Shown here one piece after another: positions 1 through 10,120 of a DNA stretch of 64,000 nucleotides (positions are counted from its first letter, which is position 1; each line of letters starts with the position of its first letter). The notes under the pieces are model-generated. The model searched no databases. It was not told the DNA's origin and saw only the letters and a list, made by a program, of their open reading frames with translations. Source of the stretch: Paraphoma chrysanthemicola (taxonomy: Eukaryota; Ascomycota; Dothideomycetes; Pleosporales; Phaeosphaeriaceae). The stretch spans positions 1,364,001-1,428,000 of the forward strand of contig JAGMWG010000007.1 of the NCBI GenBank assembly GCA_020744225.1, written 5' to 3'. Both the position numbers and the translations under genes were made by a program.

Positions 1-171
1 TAGCTGCATCTCCTCAGCGCGCATTGCATGCCGCTAACCGTCAGGCCTCGCGCAGTTACACGACGGTTGCAGACTCGGCCGCCAAGCCATCGCATCTGTC
101 CCCAGTGACGTGGTCGCCAGCGAATTACTGCCCACGCCGCCAGCGCACACGCTCGCCGGCACACGCCCGCC

Positions 172-1247
172 ATGTCGTCGACGCCAGAGAAGATGCCGGG
201 GTCGGGCCCTCATAAGACAGACGTCGCACCAGGCCAGTCGCCTGACGGAGACGAGCAACACATGGATAGAGAAGGCGCAGACGCACAAGCGCAAGGACTC
301 GGGTACGAATTCGAAGTCAAGGAGCAGGACCGATGGCTTCCAATCGCCAATGGTGCGTATACTATCCCTTGCCCCTCTGCTGTTGTTTGATTTGCGCATT
401 GCACCGCTCCCATCTGCACGTCGACGGATTGCTACGGCCGCGGTGCTGGCTGCCCACATCTGCCAATCGCGCGCTTGTCTCGCATCTGCGCTCGAATCGC
501 GGCTCTCTGGTGACTGCCGCGAGCCAGTTAGAAACGCGGCGTACCTGAGAAACGCAGCCCTGCAGCGCCATGTCGTCCTCGTCTCCACCCTCTTCCACTT
601 CCCCGCCACAAACAACGCCCAAGGGCGCAAACAGCAATGCTTCCGCGTCGGATGCTAACATACGTAACTTCGCTCCAGTCGCCCGCATCATGAAGATGGC
701 ACTTCCCGACAACGCCAAGATCGCGAAAGAGGCAAAAGAATGCATGCAGGAGTGCGTGAGCGAGTTTATCTCGTTCATTACCAGCGAGGGTGAGTTAGGA
801 CATCAGACTTTGTGCGACGAGTGCTGATCTGTGCGGCAGCATCCGAGAAGTGCCAGCAAGAGAAGCGAAAGACGGTCAATGGCGAAGACATACTGTTCGC
901 CATGACATCGCTCGGCTTCGAGAACTACTCGGAGGCGCTGAAGATCTACCTATCTCGTTATCGCGAAGTAAGCTTGCCCCTCCCCTTTGCCCTGTTACAG
1001 TCTCTTTTGTTGCCGTAACATTGGCGAAGACGTTTATCTGAACTATGGTATTGATTGGTGGCACGAGACCCTCCTCGCAAATCAGAACAAGCCTGCCGGG
1101 TTCAATGCAGCCGGGGGCAGCGGGCCCAACGCAGGCGGCGCAGCAAATTCGGAGCATGTACTGAGCGGCGACAACGAAATGGCCGACGACAGCGGCACAG
1201 CCTTTGGATACTCCGTCCACAACGGGAACGGCTCCGGCGAGTACTAG
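172..1247 (+). CDS. hap3: CCAAT-binding factor subunit HAP3 / NF-YB (HapC-like)
   Basis: DNA-binding histone-fold subunit of the heterotrimeric CCAAT-binding complex (HAP2/3/5), a nuclear transcription regulator. Four exons read 172-352, 679-789, 840-967 and 1068-1247, giving about 199 residues. Exon 1 ends in the fungal HAP3 signature VKEQDRWLPIAN. It joins after a 326-bp intron to VARIMKMALPDNAKIAKEAK, followed by the conserved KTVNGEDILFAMTSLGFENY block that completes the NF-YB fold. The third acceptor (after 1067) was chosen because it gives YRE-T...NQNKP, matching the family's YRET...ENQNRP stretch. The tail is Gly/Asn-rich. Start 172 is preferred over the ATG at 570 inside intron 1 because only the 172 start supplies the conserved segment before the fold. 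It is convergent with the DHHC gene downstream. Identity is very secure; the last acceptor is less so. Confidence 0.95.
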
Positions 1248-1665
1248 AAAGCGCCGTGCCAAGCTCCGGTGGTAGAGAAGAACGCAATGTGGAATTGCGC
1301 GAACCGGACGAGGAAAAAGAAAGTACCACTACCAAACACCACCGGAAAGGCACGGAGCGGGGGTTGCAGGCGCAAGAGCAAGGAATCTCCTCAAATTGCA
1401 CGAAGGAAGGGCGAACGGTAGGGAACAGAGTATCTTGGAAAACATATGATGTGGCTATCTATGGACGAATGCAAGTGTGTACGCTACAAAGGGTGAGGCT
1501 GGCGTGCAAAGGACACAATTTCTGGATAAGGGCTTTTCGTATTCTTCTCATTTGGATTACTCTAGAGGAAAGCCTGCAATGGACAAATCACTCGCTTATA
1601 ACGGAAGTAATGCAATCTGGCATGCACATATTGCACGGCCTTCTACAACATTCGCTCCCTGAACG
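1248..1665. other. Convergent 3' region between hap3 and pfa4
   Basis: About 420 bp between two stop codons facing each other. It must hold both 3' untranslated regions. No conserved coding signal or clear structure was seen. Confidence 0.6.
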
Positions 1666-3024
1666 CTATGAAGATGCTAATGCTGACGCGGCATTTGACG
1701 CCGCCCGTCTCCTCGCAATGAGCTCCGCCAGCGGAATCTCATCATCCTGCTCATCATAAAATTCGACATCCTCATCAACGCCGAAGTCCTTCAATCTCTC
1801 CCCCTCCGAGTTTCGCCATCCTTCTTCTCCCTCGCCTTCTCCATCACCATATTTCTTCTTCTTGTCCTGCACGTCTTCATCCGCATCACTCGCCTCATCA
1901 CCATACTCGTATCCCTCGTCATCATCTGGCCCTTCCTTCTCACTCCTTACACTCTCCTCCAGCCTGTCCACAAACGGCCTCCTCCTTCGAACTTCATCAT
2001 CCTCCTGCCTCCTCCGAAACGCCGCCACCGTGTCTTCCTGACTCAACTCTGAATTCTGATACGTAAACGCACCCACATTCCGACTCACTTCCGGGCGCTT
2101 GTAGCTCCGATCTGGATCTGGCGGGGGCCACGTCGTGCCCTCGTCTTCAAACCCGTTTGTCGGGAACGATAATCCAGATTGAACACTTGGTGTCCCGGCG
2201 AATGGATTGAGCATTTGTATCGGGTTAGCCGTTCCCATTCCCGCAGCAATATTTGCAAAAATGCCAATATCGTACGGGAATTCTTGACGTTTGATCCGTA
2301 TAGCCACACCATCGGGTGTTTCCAAGTAACCCCCAAAATGCCGTGCGCGTCGGAGTAACGTGCGATGACGCTCGATTTCCCAGCCTTCAATCGTCGTCGT
2401 GTTGACTGCTAAACACCAGATATTCCGGATCAACAGGATCCCGAGCGCGAATAAGGTGATACTATTTGCAATCAATGTCGCGAACAGATGGAACAATTTG
2501 AAGGGCGAAGGGCCGAGGTATGCGGGCAAGTCCCGTGTGGACCATAGGTGGGCGAGCCGCGTGAAGAGGAATTTCTGGAGCGTGCCGAGTCCTATGGAAG
2601 TATAGAGTAGGAAACGGAGGAAGTGCGGGAATGTAGTATGCGAGACGCAGTTTGAGGTCCAGGGGCAGTGGTGGTCCATTTTGGGGATGCAGCGTTTACA
2701 TGCTTTGCAATGGTGTGCACGTGGTGGTTTGGGTGCGGAGCATTTCCGACACCATTTTCGTGTTTTGGCTGTGGGTTCTTGCTTCTCTTTGGATTTTGTG
2801 CTGAGATCTTGCTTCTCGGCCCAGTCGGATGGGATGGTGCCCGGGTCGACGAAGACGGATTGCGTGTAGGTAATGAAGATTAGGATGAGGATGATGTTGG
2901 AGAAGATGAGTTCGTTCTTGGTGAGTGGGGCGGGCTCGAGGTGTAGGAGCAGCCACTGGGAAGGGTAGCCGAGGAAGACCATGAGAATATAGACCGAAGG
3001 GACGGCGAGTTGGGAGAGCTCCAT
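1666..3024 (-). CDS. pfa4: DHHC palmitoyltransferase, PFA4-like
   Basis: Protein S-acyltransferase that attaches palmitate to cysteines of membrane proteins; yeast Pfa4 acts in the endoplasmic reticulum on chitin synthase Chs3. A single uninterrupted frame of 452 residues. Two N-terminal hydrophobic segments (about 8-28 and 40-59) precede the cysteine-rich domain starting with WCRKC at 91-95, with the catalytic DHHC at 117-120 followed by PW and a conserved downstream Cys. Two more hydrophobic segments follow at roughly 130-215. The C-terminal third is acidic and low-complexity (runs of Glu/Asp), longer than yeast Pfa4 (378 residues). The start is the first ATG, immediately before the first membrane segment. 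It is divergent from BRR2 across about 460 bp. Confidence 0.93.
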   Translation of the reverse strand: MELSQLAVPSVYILMVFLGYPSQWLLLHLEPAPLTKNELIFSNIILILIFITYTQSVFVDPGTIPSDWAEKQDLSTKSKEKQEPTAKTRKWCRKCSAPKPPRAHHCKACKRCIPKMDHHCPWTSNCVSHTTFPHFLRFLLYTSIGLGTLQKFLFTRLAHLWSTRDLPAYLGPSPFKLFHLFATLIANSITLFALGILLIRNIWCLAVNTTTIEGWEIERHRTLLRRARHFGGYLETPDGVAIRIKRQEFPYDIGIFANIAAGMGTANPIQMLNPFAGTPSVQSGLSFPTNGFEDEGTTWPPPDPDRSYKRPEVSRNVGAFTYQNSELSQEDTVAAFRRRQEDDEVRRRRPFVDRLEESVRSEKEGPDDDEGYEYGDEASDADEDVQDKKKKYGDGEGEGEEGWRNSEGERLKDFGVDEDVEFYDEQDDEIPLAELIARRRAASNAASALASS

Positions 3025-3484
3025 TTTGTGGTGGATCGGAGACGGTAGAGCGTGGGCTTGTTAGATTGTCAATGGTTGTCCTGCCTCCATTTTTCTCGGT
3101 TCAATCGGCCAGTGGGTTCTACTCTGGTAGATGTGAATCTATGCACGTCGTCTTATTTCCGTCTTGTTGAGCTTGATACTCGTTCCGGAAGATGCGGTTA
3201 TGTCGACGTCTGAATGGAACACGTGACACAACCATGAATGTTCCTGCCTAGCGCGTCGGAGCTCGATCGTAAATTTCCAAGTCTACCTTCGCCGCCTTTA
3301 CTTACCCACTGTAGGGCGACCCCACAGCCCAATCCCTCTAATACCGCCATTACACACCTTTCCTTTCGTTTGCGCGATTAGTGAGGATCTCATTTCGCGC
3401 ATAGACTTTCAGTAGTCTGCGAGGACACAGCTGCGAGGCGAACCTTCAAGCGCAAAGCGCACGACAGAGATACCCACCGCAATC
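3025..3484. promoter_or_regulatory. Shared divergent promoter region pfa4 / brr2
   Basis: About 460 bp separate the two divergent start codons, so both promoters must lie here. The BRR2-proximal part contains pyrimidine-rich tracts and a CCAAT pentamer near 3328, upstream of the BRR2 ATG. No transcription start can be fixed by eye. Confidence 0.5.
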
Positions 3485-6400
3485 ATGGCGCAAAACCCGA
3501 ACAACCTCGCGCAGTTCAAATATGCGGCCATGTCCAATTTGGTCCTGCAGGCGGACCGTCGCTTCACGTCACGCCGACCGGACGAGCACACTGGCGATCC
3601 CGAGTCACTCGCAGGCCGAATAAACATAAAGGACATGGGAGGGCGAACAGCGCGGGATCGAGCGCCGACTGAGTCCAAGAAGCCCAAAGGACCGGGCATA
3701 GAGCGGGGCAACCTGACAGAGGGTGGCGATGTGTTGGATCGCGAACAGCGCAAGAGGAAGCGGGACGATGGCACAAGCGCATTCGGCGCGACAGCCACGG
3801 TTGACTTCAACATCGAGGGTCTCACTTATAGGCCGCGGACGCCTGCAACGCGCGCCACATTCGAGCTCATCACGACCATCGTGAGCAAATCACTCGGTGA
3901 CGTCCCGGTAGCCACGACAAGGAGTGCGGCCGATGCAGTGCTTGAATACCTCAAGGACGACAGCCTGAAGGACTTCGACAGGAAGAAGGAAATTGATGAT
4001 CTGCTTGGAACCTCATTCGGGCCCAAGGAGTTCAACGAGCTGGTCAACCTGGGCAAGAAGATCACCGATTACGATGCGCAGGACGATGACGAAGAGAAGG
4101 ACGAGGCAATGGCCGACGCTGACGGTGCAGACACTGGCGACAACCAGGGTGTAGCGGTCGTGTTCGACGAGGATGAGGACGATGAGGAGGGCGCCCAGAC
4201 GTTCGAAGTGCGCGATGCCGACACTTCAGACGAAGAAGACGAGGCAGAAACTGCGGTTGAGCAGATAGGCGGCGAAGATCGGGACGCTGAGAATGGTGAT
4301 ATGGCCGACACGGAAGAGATGGTCATACAGGGCGACGTCGCAGCGGCGACGAGCAAGAAGGACGACGGCGACGCGCTCATTCCCGCACACGAAATCGACG
4401 CTTTTTGGTTACAACGGCAAATTGGCCAGGTTTATGAGGACGCGCACACTCAGCAGGAGAAGACACAGGACGCGCTCAACATCCTGGCCGGTCTTGACGA
4501 GGATGGCGAGGAGAAGCCGCTGCGTGAAATTGAGAATGAGCTCATGGAACTTTTCGACTATGAGCATCACGAGCTAGTCGCCAAACTGGTGCTCAACCGA
4601 GATCGAGTTGTCTGGGTCACTCGATGGAGGAGAGCTGCAGAGGACAACGATGAGCGAACGGCGGTCGAGCGGGAAATGAAGGCTGCTGGCCAGCAACAGA
4701 TTCTTCACGAGCTGCGCGCAAGAGAAACTGGTGTGAAGACGGAGGACGGAGGCCAAGGCAAGATGAAATTCAATTTGAAGGACATCAGCCTTCCAGAGCT
4801 CAAAGACGAAGAAATGGCAGACGCCCCGCGGCCAGATGGCGTGGTTGGCGGTCTCCAGCCGTCCAGCAAGCTGGTGAACCTCGACAACATCGTCTTTGAT
4901 CAAGGAAACCATCTAATGACAAATCCTAGCGTGAAGCTGCCACAAGGATCGACCCGCCGCCAGTTCAAGGGCTACGAAGAGATCCACGTCCCGGCGCCGA
5001 AAGGAAAGCGCGATCCAAGTGAGCGGCTAATGCCCACCTCGGAGCTCCCAGACTGGGCGCGGGTTGGCTTCGGCAACTCAAAGTCTCTCAATCGGATCCA
5101 GACAAAATGCTTTCCCACCGCTTTCAACGACGATGGCAACATGCTAATTTGCGCTCCAACTGGTTCCGGAAAGACCAATGTTGCTATGTTGACCATGCTG
5201 CGCGAGATCGGAAAGCACCGAAACCCAGAGACCGGAGAAATTGCTCTCGACGACTTCAAAATAATCTACATTGCGCCTCTAAAGGCTCTTGTTGCGGAAC
5301 AAGTCGGTAACTTTGGCAAGCGTCTGGAGCCCTATGGCATCAAGGTCTCTGAGCTTACAGGTGATCGCCAACTCACAAAGCAGCAAATTGCTGAGACTCA
5401 AATCATCGTAACTACCCCAGAGAAGTACGACGTTATTACGCGCAAGGCTACAGATACCAGCTACATCAACTTGGTCCGCTTGATCTGTATCGACGAGATC
5501 CATCTTCTCCACGACGACCGAGGTCCAGTCATCGAAAGCATTGTCAGCAGAACACTTCGACGCAGTGAGCAGACCGGCGACCACGTCCGCATCGTTGGTC
5601 TCAGTGCTACTCTTCCCAATTACCGCGATGTGGCAAGCTTTCTCCGTGTCGACCCCGACAAGGGTCTCTTCCACTTTGACGGGACTTTCCGACCTTGTCC
5701 ATTGAAGCAGGAGTTCATCGGTGTCACGGACAAGAAGGCCATCAAACAGCTTAAGATCATGAACGATGTCTGCTACACCAAGGTGCTTGAGCAAGTTGGC
5801 GAGAATCGCAACCAGATGCTGATTTTCGTACACTCTCGTAAAGAGACGGCGAAGACCGCCAAGTACATCCGCGATAAAGCTCTAGAGGAAGAATCGATAG
5901 GCAAGATTTTGCGATCGGATGCAGCGAGTCGAGAGATCCTGAGGGAAGAGTCTGAGTCTGTACAGAACTCTGACCTAAAGGATGTCATGCCCTACGGTTT
6001 CGGTATCCATCATGCTGGTATGTCTCGAGCAGACCGCACAATCGTGGAAGATTTGTTCGCAGATGGCTCGATCCAGGTTCTCGTGTGCACAGCAACTTTG
6101 GCTTGGGGTGTCAACTTGCCAGCACATACCGTCATCATCAAGGGAACCCAAGTGTACTCGCCCGAGAAGGGTAGCTGGGTCGAACTTAGTCCTCAAGATG
6201 TTCTCCAAATGCTTGGTCGTGCAGGTCGCCCGCAGTACGACACGTACGGAGAGGGTATCATCATTACCACACAGGCAGAGATACAATACTACCTATCACT
6301 GCTCAACCAGCAGCTACCGATTGAGTCACAACTCATCAGCAAGCTATCCGACAACCTCAACGCCGAGATTGTTCTGGGTAATGTGCGCAGCCGAGACGAG

Positions 6401-9400
6401 GCCGTTGACTGGCTAGGTTACACATATCTCTTCGTCCGAATGCTTCGTTCGCCTGGTCTCTACAGAGTTGGCCCCGAATACGAAAACGACACGGTCCTCG
6501 AGCAGCGTCGCGTGGATCTTGTACACGCTGCAGCACACGTCTTGGAGAAGTGCAGTCTTATCAAGTATGACAGGAAGACTGGCGCTCTTCAGCCTACCGA
6601 GCTTGGAAGGATAGCATCACATTACTACATCACACACAACTCGATGATGACGTACAATATGCACATCCAGCCAGGTATCAGCGCTATCGAACTTTTCCGC
6701 GTATTCGCGCTCAGTGAGGAGTTCAAATACATCCCAGTCCGACAGGATGAGAAGCTTGAGCTCGCGAAGCTGCTTGGCAAGGTGCCCATTCCAGTGAAGG
6801 AGGGCGTAGAGGAGGCGCAAGCCAAGATCAACGTTCTGCTACAGGCGTATATCTCACGTCTGAAGCTGGAAGGGCTGGCGCTGATGGCAGATTTGGTGTA
6901 TGTGACACAGTCGGCAGGACGTATCTTGCGAGCCATTTTCGAGATCTGCCTGAAGAAGGGCTGGTCGCAAGTTGCGAAGCTTGCACTGGACATGTGCAAG
7001 ATGGCAGAGAAGCGCATGTGGCCAACGATGACCCCACTCCGACAATTCCCAACTTGCCCCCGGGACATTGTTCAGAAAGCGGAGCGTATCGATGTGGACT
7101 GGTCAAGCTACTTCGGACTGGACCCGCCGAGCATGGGCGAGCTTCTGGGCATGCCGAAAGCTGGCAAACTTGTCTGCCAGCTCGTCGAGAAGTTTCCTCG
7201 TCTTGAGATCGAAGCGACACCACGCCCGGTTACACGATCTCTGCTCCGCATGGAGCTTTTGATCAGGCCAACTTTTGTCTGGGACACCGAACTTCATGGC
7301 GCGTCCGAGGCTTTCTGGATTCTGGTAGAGGACTGTGATGGCGAGCAGATTTTGTTCCATGACCAGTTCATACTCCGGAAAGACTACGCTCATGGAGAGG
7401 TGAATGAGCATTTGCTCGAGTTTACGGTGCCAATCGACGAGCCGATGCCGCCAAACTACTTCATCACCGTGCTATCGGATCGATGGATGTCATCAGAGAC
7501 GAAGCTTGCAGTGTCATTCCAGAAGCTGATCCTGCCCGCCAAGTTCCCTGCACACACCCCAGTTCTTGACCTTCAGCCCCTTCCCGTCTCGGCCCTGAAG
7601 AGAAAGGAGTATATGGGCCTGTACGAGAATGTTGGTCGCTTCAACAAGGTTCAGACACAGACCTTCAATTCTCTGTATACTTCAGACGACAACGTTCTTG
7701 TTGGTGCAGCGGCAGGCATAGGTAAGACATTCTGTGCAGAGTTCGCCATTCTTCGACACTGGTCGAGCAACAACGAGGGCCGAATTGTGTACTTGGCACC
7801 CTTCCAGGAGCTTGTCGATAACCAGTACAAGAACTGGAACAGTCGATTGTCTGGTCTTGGTGGAGGCAAAGACATCGTCAAGCTCACTGGCGAGACCACT
7901 GCCGACCTTCGATTGCTTGAGAAGGGCGATCTTATCCTCGCAACACCGTCGCAGTGGGACTCAATATCACGACAATGGCAACGGCGGAAGAACGTGCAAT
8001 CAGTGGCGTTGCTTATCGCTGACGAACTCCACATGCTTGGTGGCTCTGGCGGACACGTCTACGAGATTGTTGTATCTCGCATGCAAGCCATGGCAGCGCA
8101 ATTAGAGTCAAAGCTCCGCATAGTAGGTCTCTGCGTGTCATTGGCAAATGCACGAGATATTGGAGAGTGGATCGGCGCGAACAAGCACACCATCTACAAC
8201 TTCAGCCCTGCTATCCGCGCAGTACCGCTCGAACTCAAGATTCAGTCTTTTACGATCCCCCACTTCCCCTCGCTCATGATGGCCATGGCGCGACCGACAT
8301 ATTCCGCGATTACACAGCTGTCTCCAGATAAGCCAGCCATGGTATTTGTGCCGAGCAGGAAGCAGGCTCGCAACTCCGCCAATGACTTGTTCGCAGCTTG
8401 CGTGGCTGACGAACAGGATGATCGCTTCCTCAACGTCGAGCTGGATGAGATTCAGCCAATCCTCGAGAAGATCAACGAACAGTCACTTGCAACATCCCTG
8501 TCGCATGGCATTGGCTACTTCCATGAGGCTCTCAATCCCTTTGACAAGAAGGCCGTGCAGCATTTGTACAAGGTCGGGGCTATCCAGGTCCTCATTGTCT
8601 CCCGAGACTCATGTTGGGAAGTTGAAAGCGCAGCGCACCTTGTTGTAGTGCAAGGCACACAGTTCTATGAAGGCCGCGAGCACCGCTACGTTGATTACCC
8701 GATCAGCGAGATCCTACAAATGTTTGGAAAGGCTGGTCGAGTTGGCCAAGATAAGTCAGCGAAGGGTGTGCTCATGCTTCCTGCAGTCAAGCGCGAGTTC
8801 TACAAGAAGTTCCTCAACGAGGCACTGCCCATCGAGAGCTACCTACACGACTATCTTCACGATGCTTTCGTGGCTGAGATCAGCTCGAAGACCATCGAGT
8901 CCACGCAGGAAGCGGTCGATTGGTCAACTTACACATACTTCTACCGCCGTCTCCTGGCGAACCCCAGCTACTACAATCTGCACGACACCTCCCACGAAGG
9001 CCTCAGCGCACATTTGTCTGAGCTTGTCGAGACAACGTTGAAGGAGCTTACGGATGCAAATCTCATTGAGCACGATGAGGAAGAAGATTCGATCACGCCT
9101 CTCAACCCTTGCATGATCGCAGCGTACTACAACATCTCCTTCATCACGATGCAGACGCTCATGATGTCGCTCAATGGTCGCACCAGCCTCAAGGGCGTGT
9201 TGGAGATCATCACAGCTGCCACAGAGTTTGAGGACATCCAGATACGGCGGCACGAAGATCACATCCTGCAGCGTATCTACGATCGTGTGCCGTTCAAGAT
9301 GCAGGAGCCCAACTTTGAGACTCCGCATTTCAAGGCATTTGTATTGCTTCAAGCCCATTTCTCCCGCATGCAACTCCCGATCGATCTTGCCAAGGACCAA

Positions 9401-10120
9401 GAGACCGTTCTCCGAAAGGTTCTCAATATCCTCAGCGCTAGCGTCGACGTGCTGTCGTCGGAGGCCCATCTCAATGCCATGTCCGCCATGGAGCTATCTC
9501 AGATGGTGGTTCAGGCAATGTGGCAGAAAGACTCGCCCCTCAAACAGATTCCCCACTTCGATGCCGACACCATCAAGGCGGCAGGAAAGTTTGGCATCAA
9601 CGACGTCGACGACTTCATCAACGCCATGGACGAGGAAGAAAACCCAGATTACAAGAAGCTCATCAAAGCGCTCGACGTCGACCAGCGCCAACTTGGCGAC
9701 ATTGCAAACTTCACAAACAATTACTACCCCAACATCGAACTCGAGCACGAACTCGTCGACCCAGAAGACATTGCTTCGGACTCACCAGCTCAAGTCCGCG
9801 TCAAAATCACACGCAACATTGACGAGGACGAAGAGCTCAAGACCGAGGTCCACGCACCTTTCTACCCCAACGACAAGACCGAGAGCTGGTGGCTCGTCGT
9901 GGGCGACCAGAAGGAACACAGCTTGCTTGCAATCAAGAAGGTCTCGATTGCGCGCAAGTTGGAGACGGTGCTGGAGTTTACGCTCGAGAAGCCGGGAAGC
10001 CATGAGTTGACGCTGTATCTCGTGAGCGATAGTTATCTGGGCGTTGATCAGGCGCCGACGTTTGCGGTCGAGGCGGCAGAAGGGATGGACGAGGATAGTG
10101 AGGAGGAGGAAGACGAGTAA
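3485..10120 (+). CDS. brr2: Pre-mRNA-splicing helicase BRR2 (U5 snRNP)
   Basis: Ski2-like RNA helicase of the U5 snRNP that unwinds U4/U6 snRNA during spliceosome activation in the nucleus. One intronless frame of 2211 residues, close to yeast (2163) and human (2136) Brr2. The N-terminal third is charged, with acidic runs near 200-300 and a conserved pre-helicase segment. The first cassette has Walker A APTGSGKT near 556-563, DEIH near 669-672, a conserved QMLGRAGRPQYD motif, then winged-helix and Sec63 segments. The second cassette has a degenerate P-loop (AAAGIGKT near 1408) and DELH near 1513, followed by a second Sec63 unit and an acidic tail. This active-then-degenerate pair is the BRR2 hallmark. 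The long intact frame also serves as a local control for sequence quality. Confidence 0.98.
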   Translation: MAQNPNNLAQFKYAAMSNLVLQADRRFTSRRPDEHTGDPESLAGRINIKDMGGRTARDRAPTESKKPKGPGIERGNLTEGGDVLDREQRKRKRDDGTSAFGATATVDFNIEGLTYRPRTPATRATFELITTIVSKSLGDVPVATTRSAADAVLEYLKDDSLKDFDRKKEIDDLLGTSFGPKEFNELVNLGKKITDYDAQDDDEEKDEAMADADGADTGDNQGVAVVFDEDEDDEEGAQTFEVRDADTSDEEDEAETAVEQIGGEDRDAENGDMADTEEMVIQGDVAAATSKKDDGDALIPAHEIDAFWLQRQIGQVYEDAHTQQEKTQDALNILAGLDEDGEEKPLREIENELMELFDYEHHELVAKLVLNRDRVVWVTRWRRAAEDNDERTAVEREMKAAGQQQILHELRARETGVKTEDGGQGKMKFNLKDISLPELKDEEMADAPRPDGVVGGLQPSSKLVNLDNIVFDQGNHLMTNPSVKLPQGSTRRQFKGYEEIHVPAPKGKRDPSERLMPTSELPDWARVGFGNSKSLNRIQTKCFPTAFNDDGNMLICAPTGSGKTNVAMLTMLREIGKHRNPETGEIALDDFKIIYIAPLKALVAEQVGNFGKRLEPYGIKVSELTGDRQLTKQQIAETQIIVTTPEKYDVITRKATDTSYINLVRLICIDEIHLLHDDRGPVIESIVSRTLRRSEQTGDHVRIVGLSATLPNYRDVASFLRVDPDKGLFHFDGTFRPCPLKQEFIGVTDKKAIKQLKIMNDVCYTKVLEQVGENRNQMLIFVHSRKETAKTAKYIRDKALEEESIGKILRSDAASREILREESESVQNSDLKDVMPYGFGIHHAGMSRADRTIVEDLFADGSIQVLVCTATLAWGVNLPAHTVIIKGTQVYSPEKGSWVELSPQDVLQMLGRAGRPQYDTYGEGIIITTQAEIQYYLSLLNQQLPIESQLISKLSDNLNAEIVLGNVRSRDEAVDWLGYTYLFVRMLRSPGLYRVGPEYENDTVLEQRRVDLVHAAAHVLEKCSLIKYDRKTGALQPTELGRIASHYYITHNSMMTYNMHIQPGISAIELFRVFALSEEFKYIPVRQDEKLELAKLLGKVPIPVKEGVEEAQAKINVLLQAYISRLKLEGLALMADLVYVTQSAGRILRAIFEICLKKGWSQVAKLALDMCKMAEKRMWPTMTPLRQFPTCPRDIVQKAERIDVDWSSYFGLDPPSMGELLGMPKAGKLVCQLVEKFPRLEIEATPRPVTRSLLRMELLIRPTFVWDTELHGASEAFWILVEDCDGEQILFHDQFILRKDYAHGEVNEHLLEFTVPIDEPMPPNYFITVLSDRWMSSETKLAVSFQKLILPAKFPAHTPVLDLQPLPVSALKRKEYMGLYENVGRFNKVQTQTFNSLYTSDDNVLVGAAAGIGKTFCAEFAILRHWSSNNEGRIVYLAPFQELVDNQYKNWNSRLSGLGGGKDIVKLTGETTADLRLLEKGDLILATPSQWDSISRQWQRRKNVQSVALLIADELHMLGGSGGHVYEIVVSRMQAMAAQLESKLRIVGLCVSLANARDIGEWIGANKHTIYNFSPAIRAVPLELKIQSFTIPHFPSLMMAMARPTYSAITQLSPDKPAMVFVPSRKQARNSANDLFAACVADEQDDRFLNVELDEIQPILEKINEQSLATSLSHGIGYFHEALNPFDKKAVQHLYKVGAIQVLIVSRDSCWEVESAAHLVVVQGTQFYEGREHRYVDYPISEILQMFGKAGRVGQDKSAKGVLMLPAVKREFYKKFLNEALPIESYLHDYLHDAFVAEISSKTIESTQEAVDWSTYTYFYRRLLANPSYYNLHDTSHEGLSAHLSELVETTLKELTDANLIEHDEEEDSITPLNPCMIAAYYNISFITMQTLMMSLNGRTSLKGVLEIITAATEFEDIQIRRHEDHILQRIYDRVPFKMQEPNFETPHFKAFVLLQAHFSRMQLPIDLAKDQETVLRKVLNILSASVDVLSSEAHLNAMSAMELSQMVVQAMWQKDSPLKQIPHFDADTIKAAGKFGINDVDDFINAMDEEENPDYKKLIKALDVDQRQLGDIANFTNNYYPNIELEHELVDPEDIASDSPAQVRVKITRNIDEDEELKTEVHAPFYPNDKTESWWLVVGDQKEHSLLAIKKVSIARKLETVLEFTLEKPGSHELTLYLVSDSYLGVDQAPTFAVEAAEGMDEDSEEEEDE

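Noticed and set aside
9174..10010. 278-codon open frame within BRR2 in another frame
   Set aside because: It is a shadow of the conserved BRR2 C-terminus; its composition (Arg/Ser/Thr runs) is that of an out-of-frame reading.
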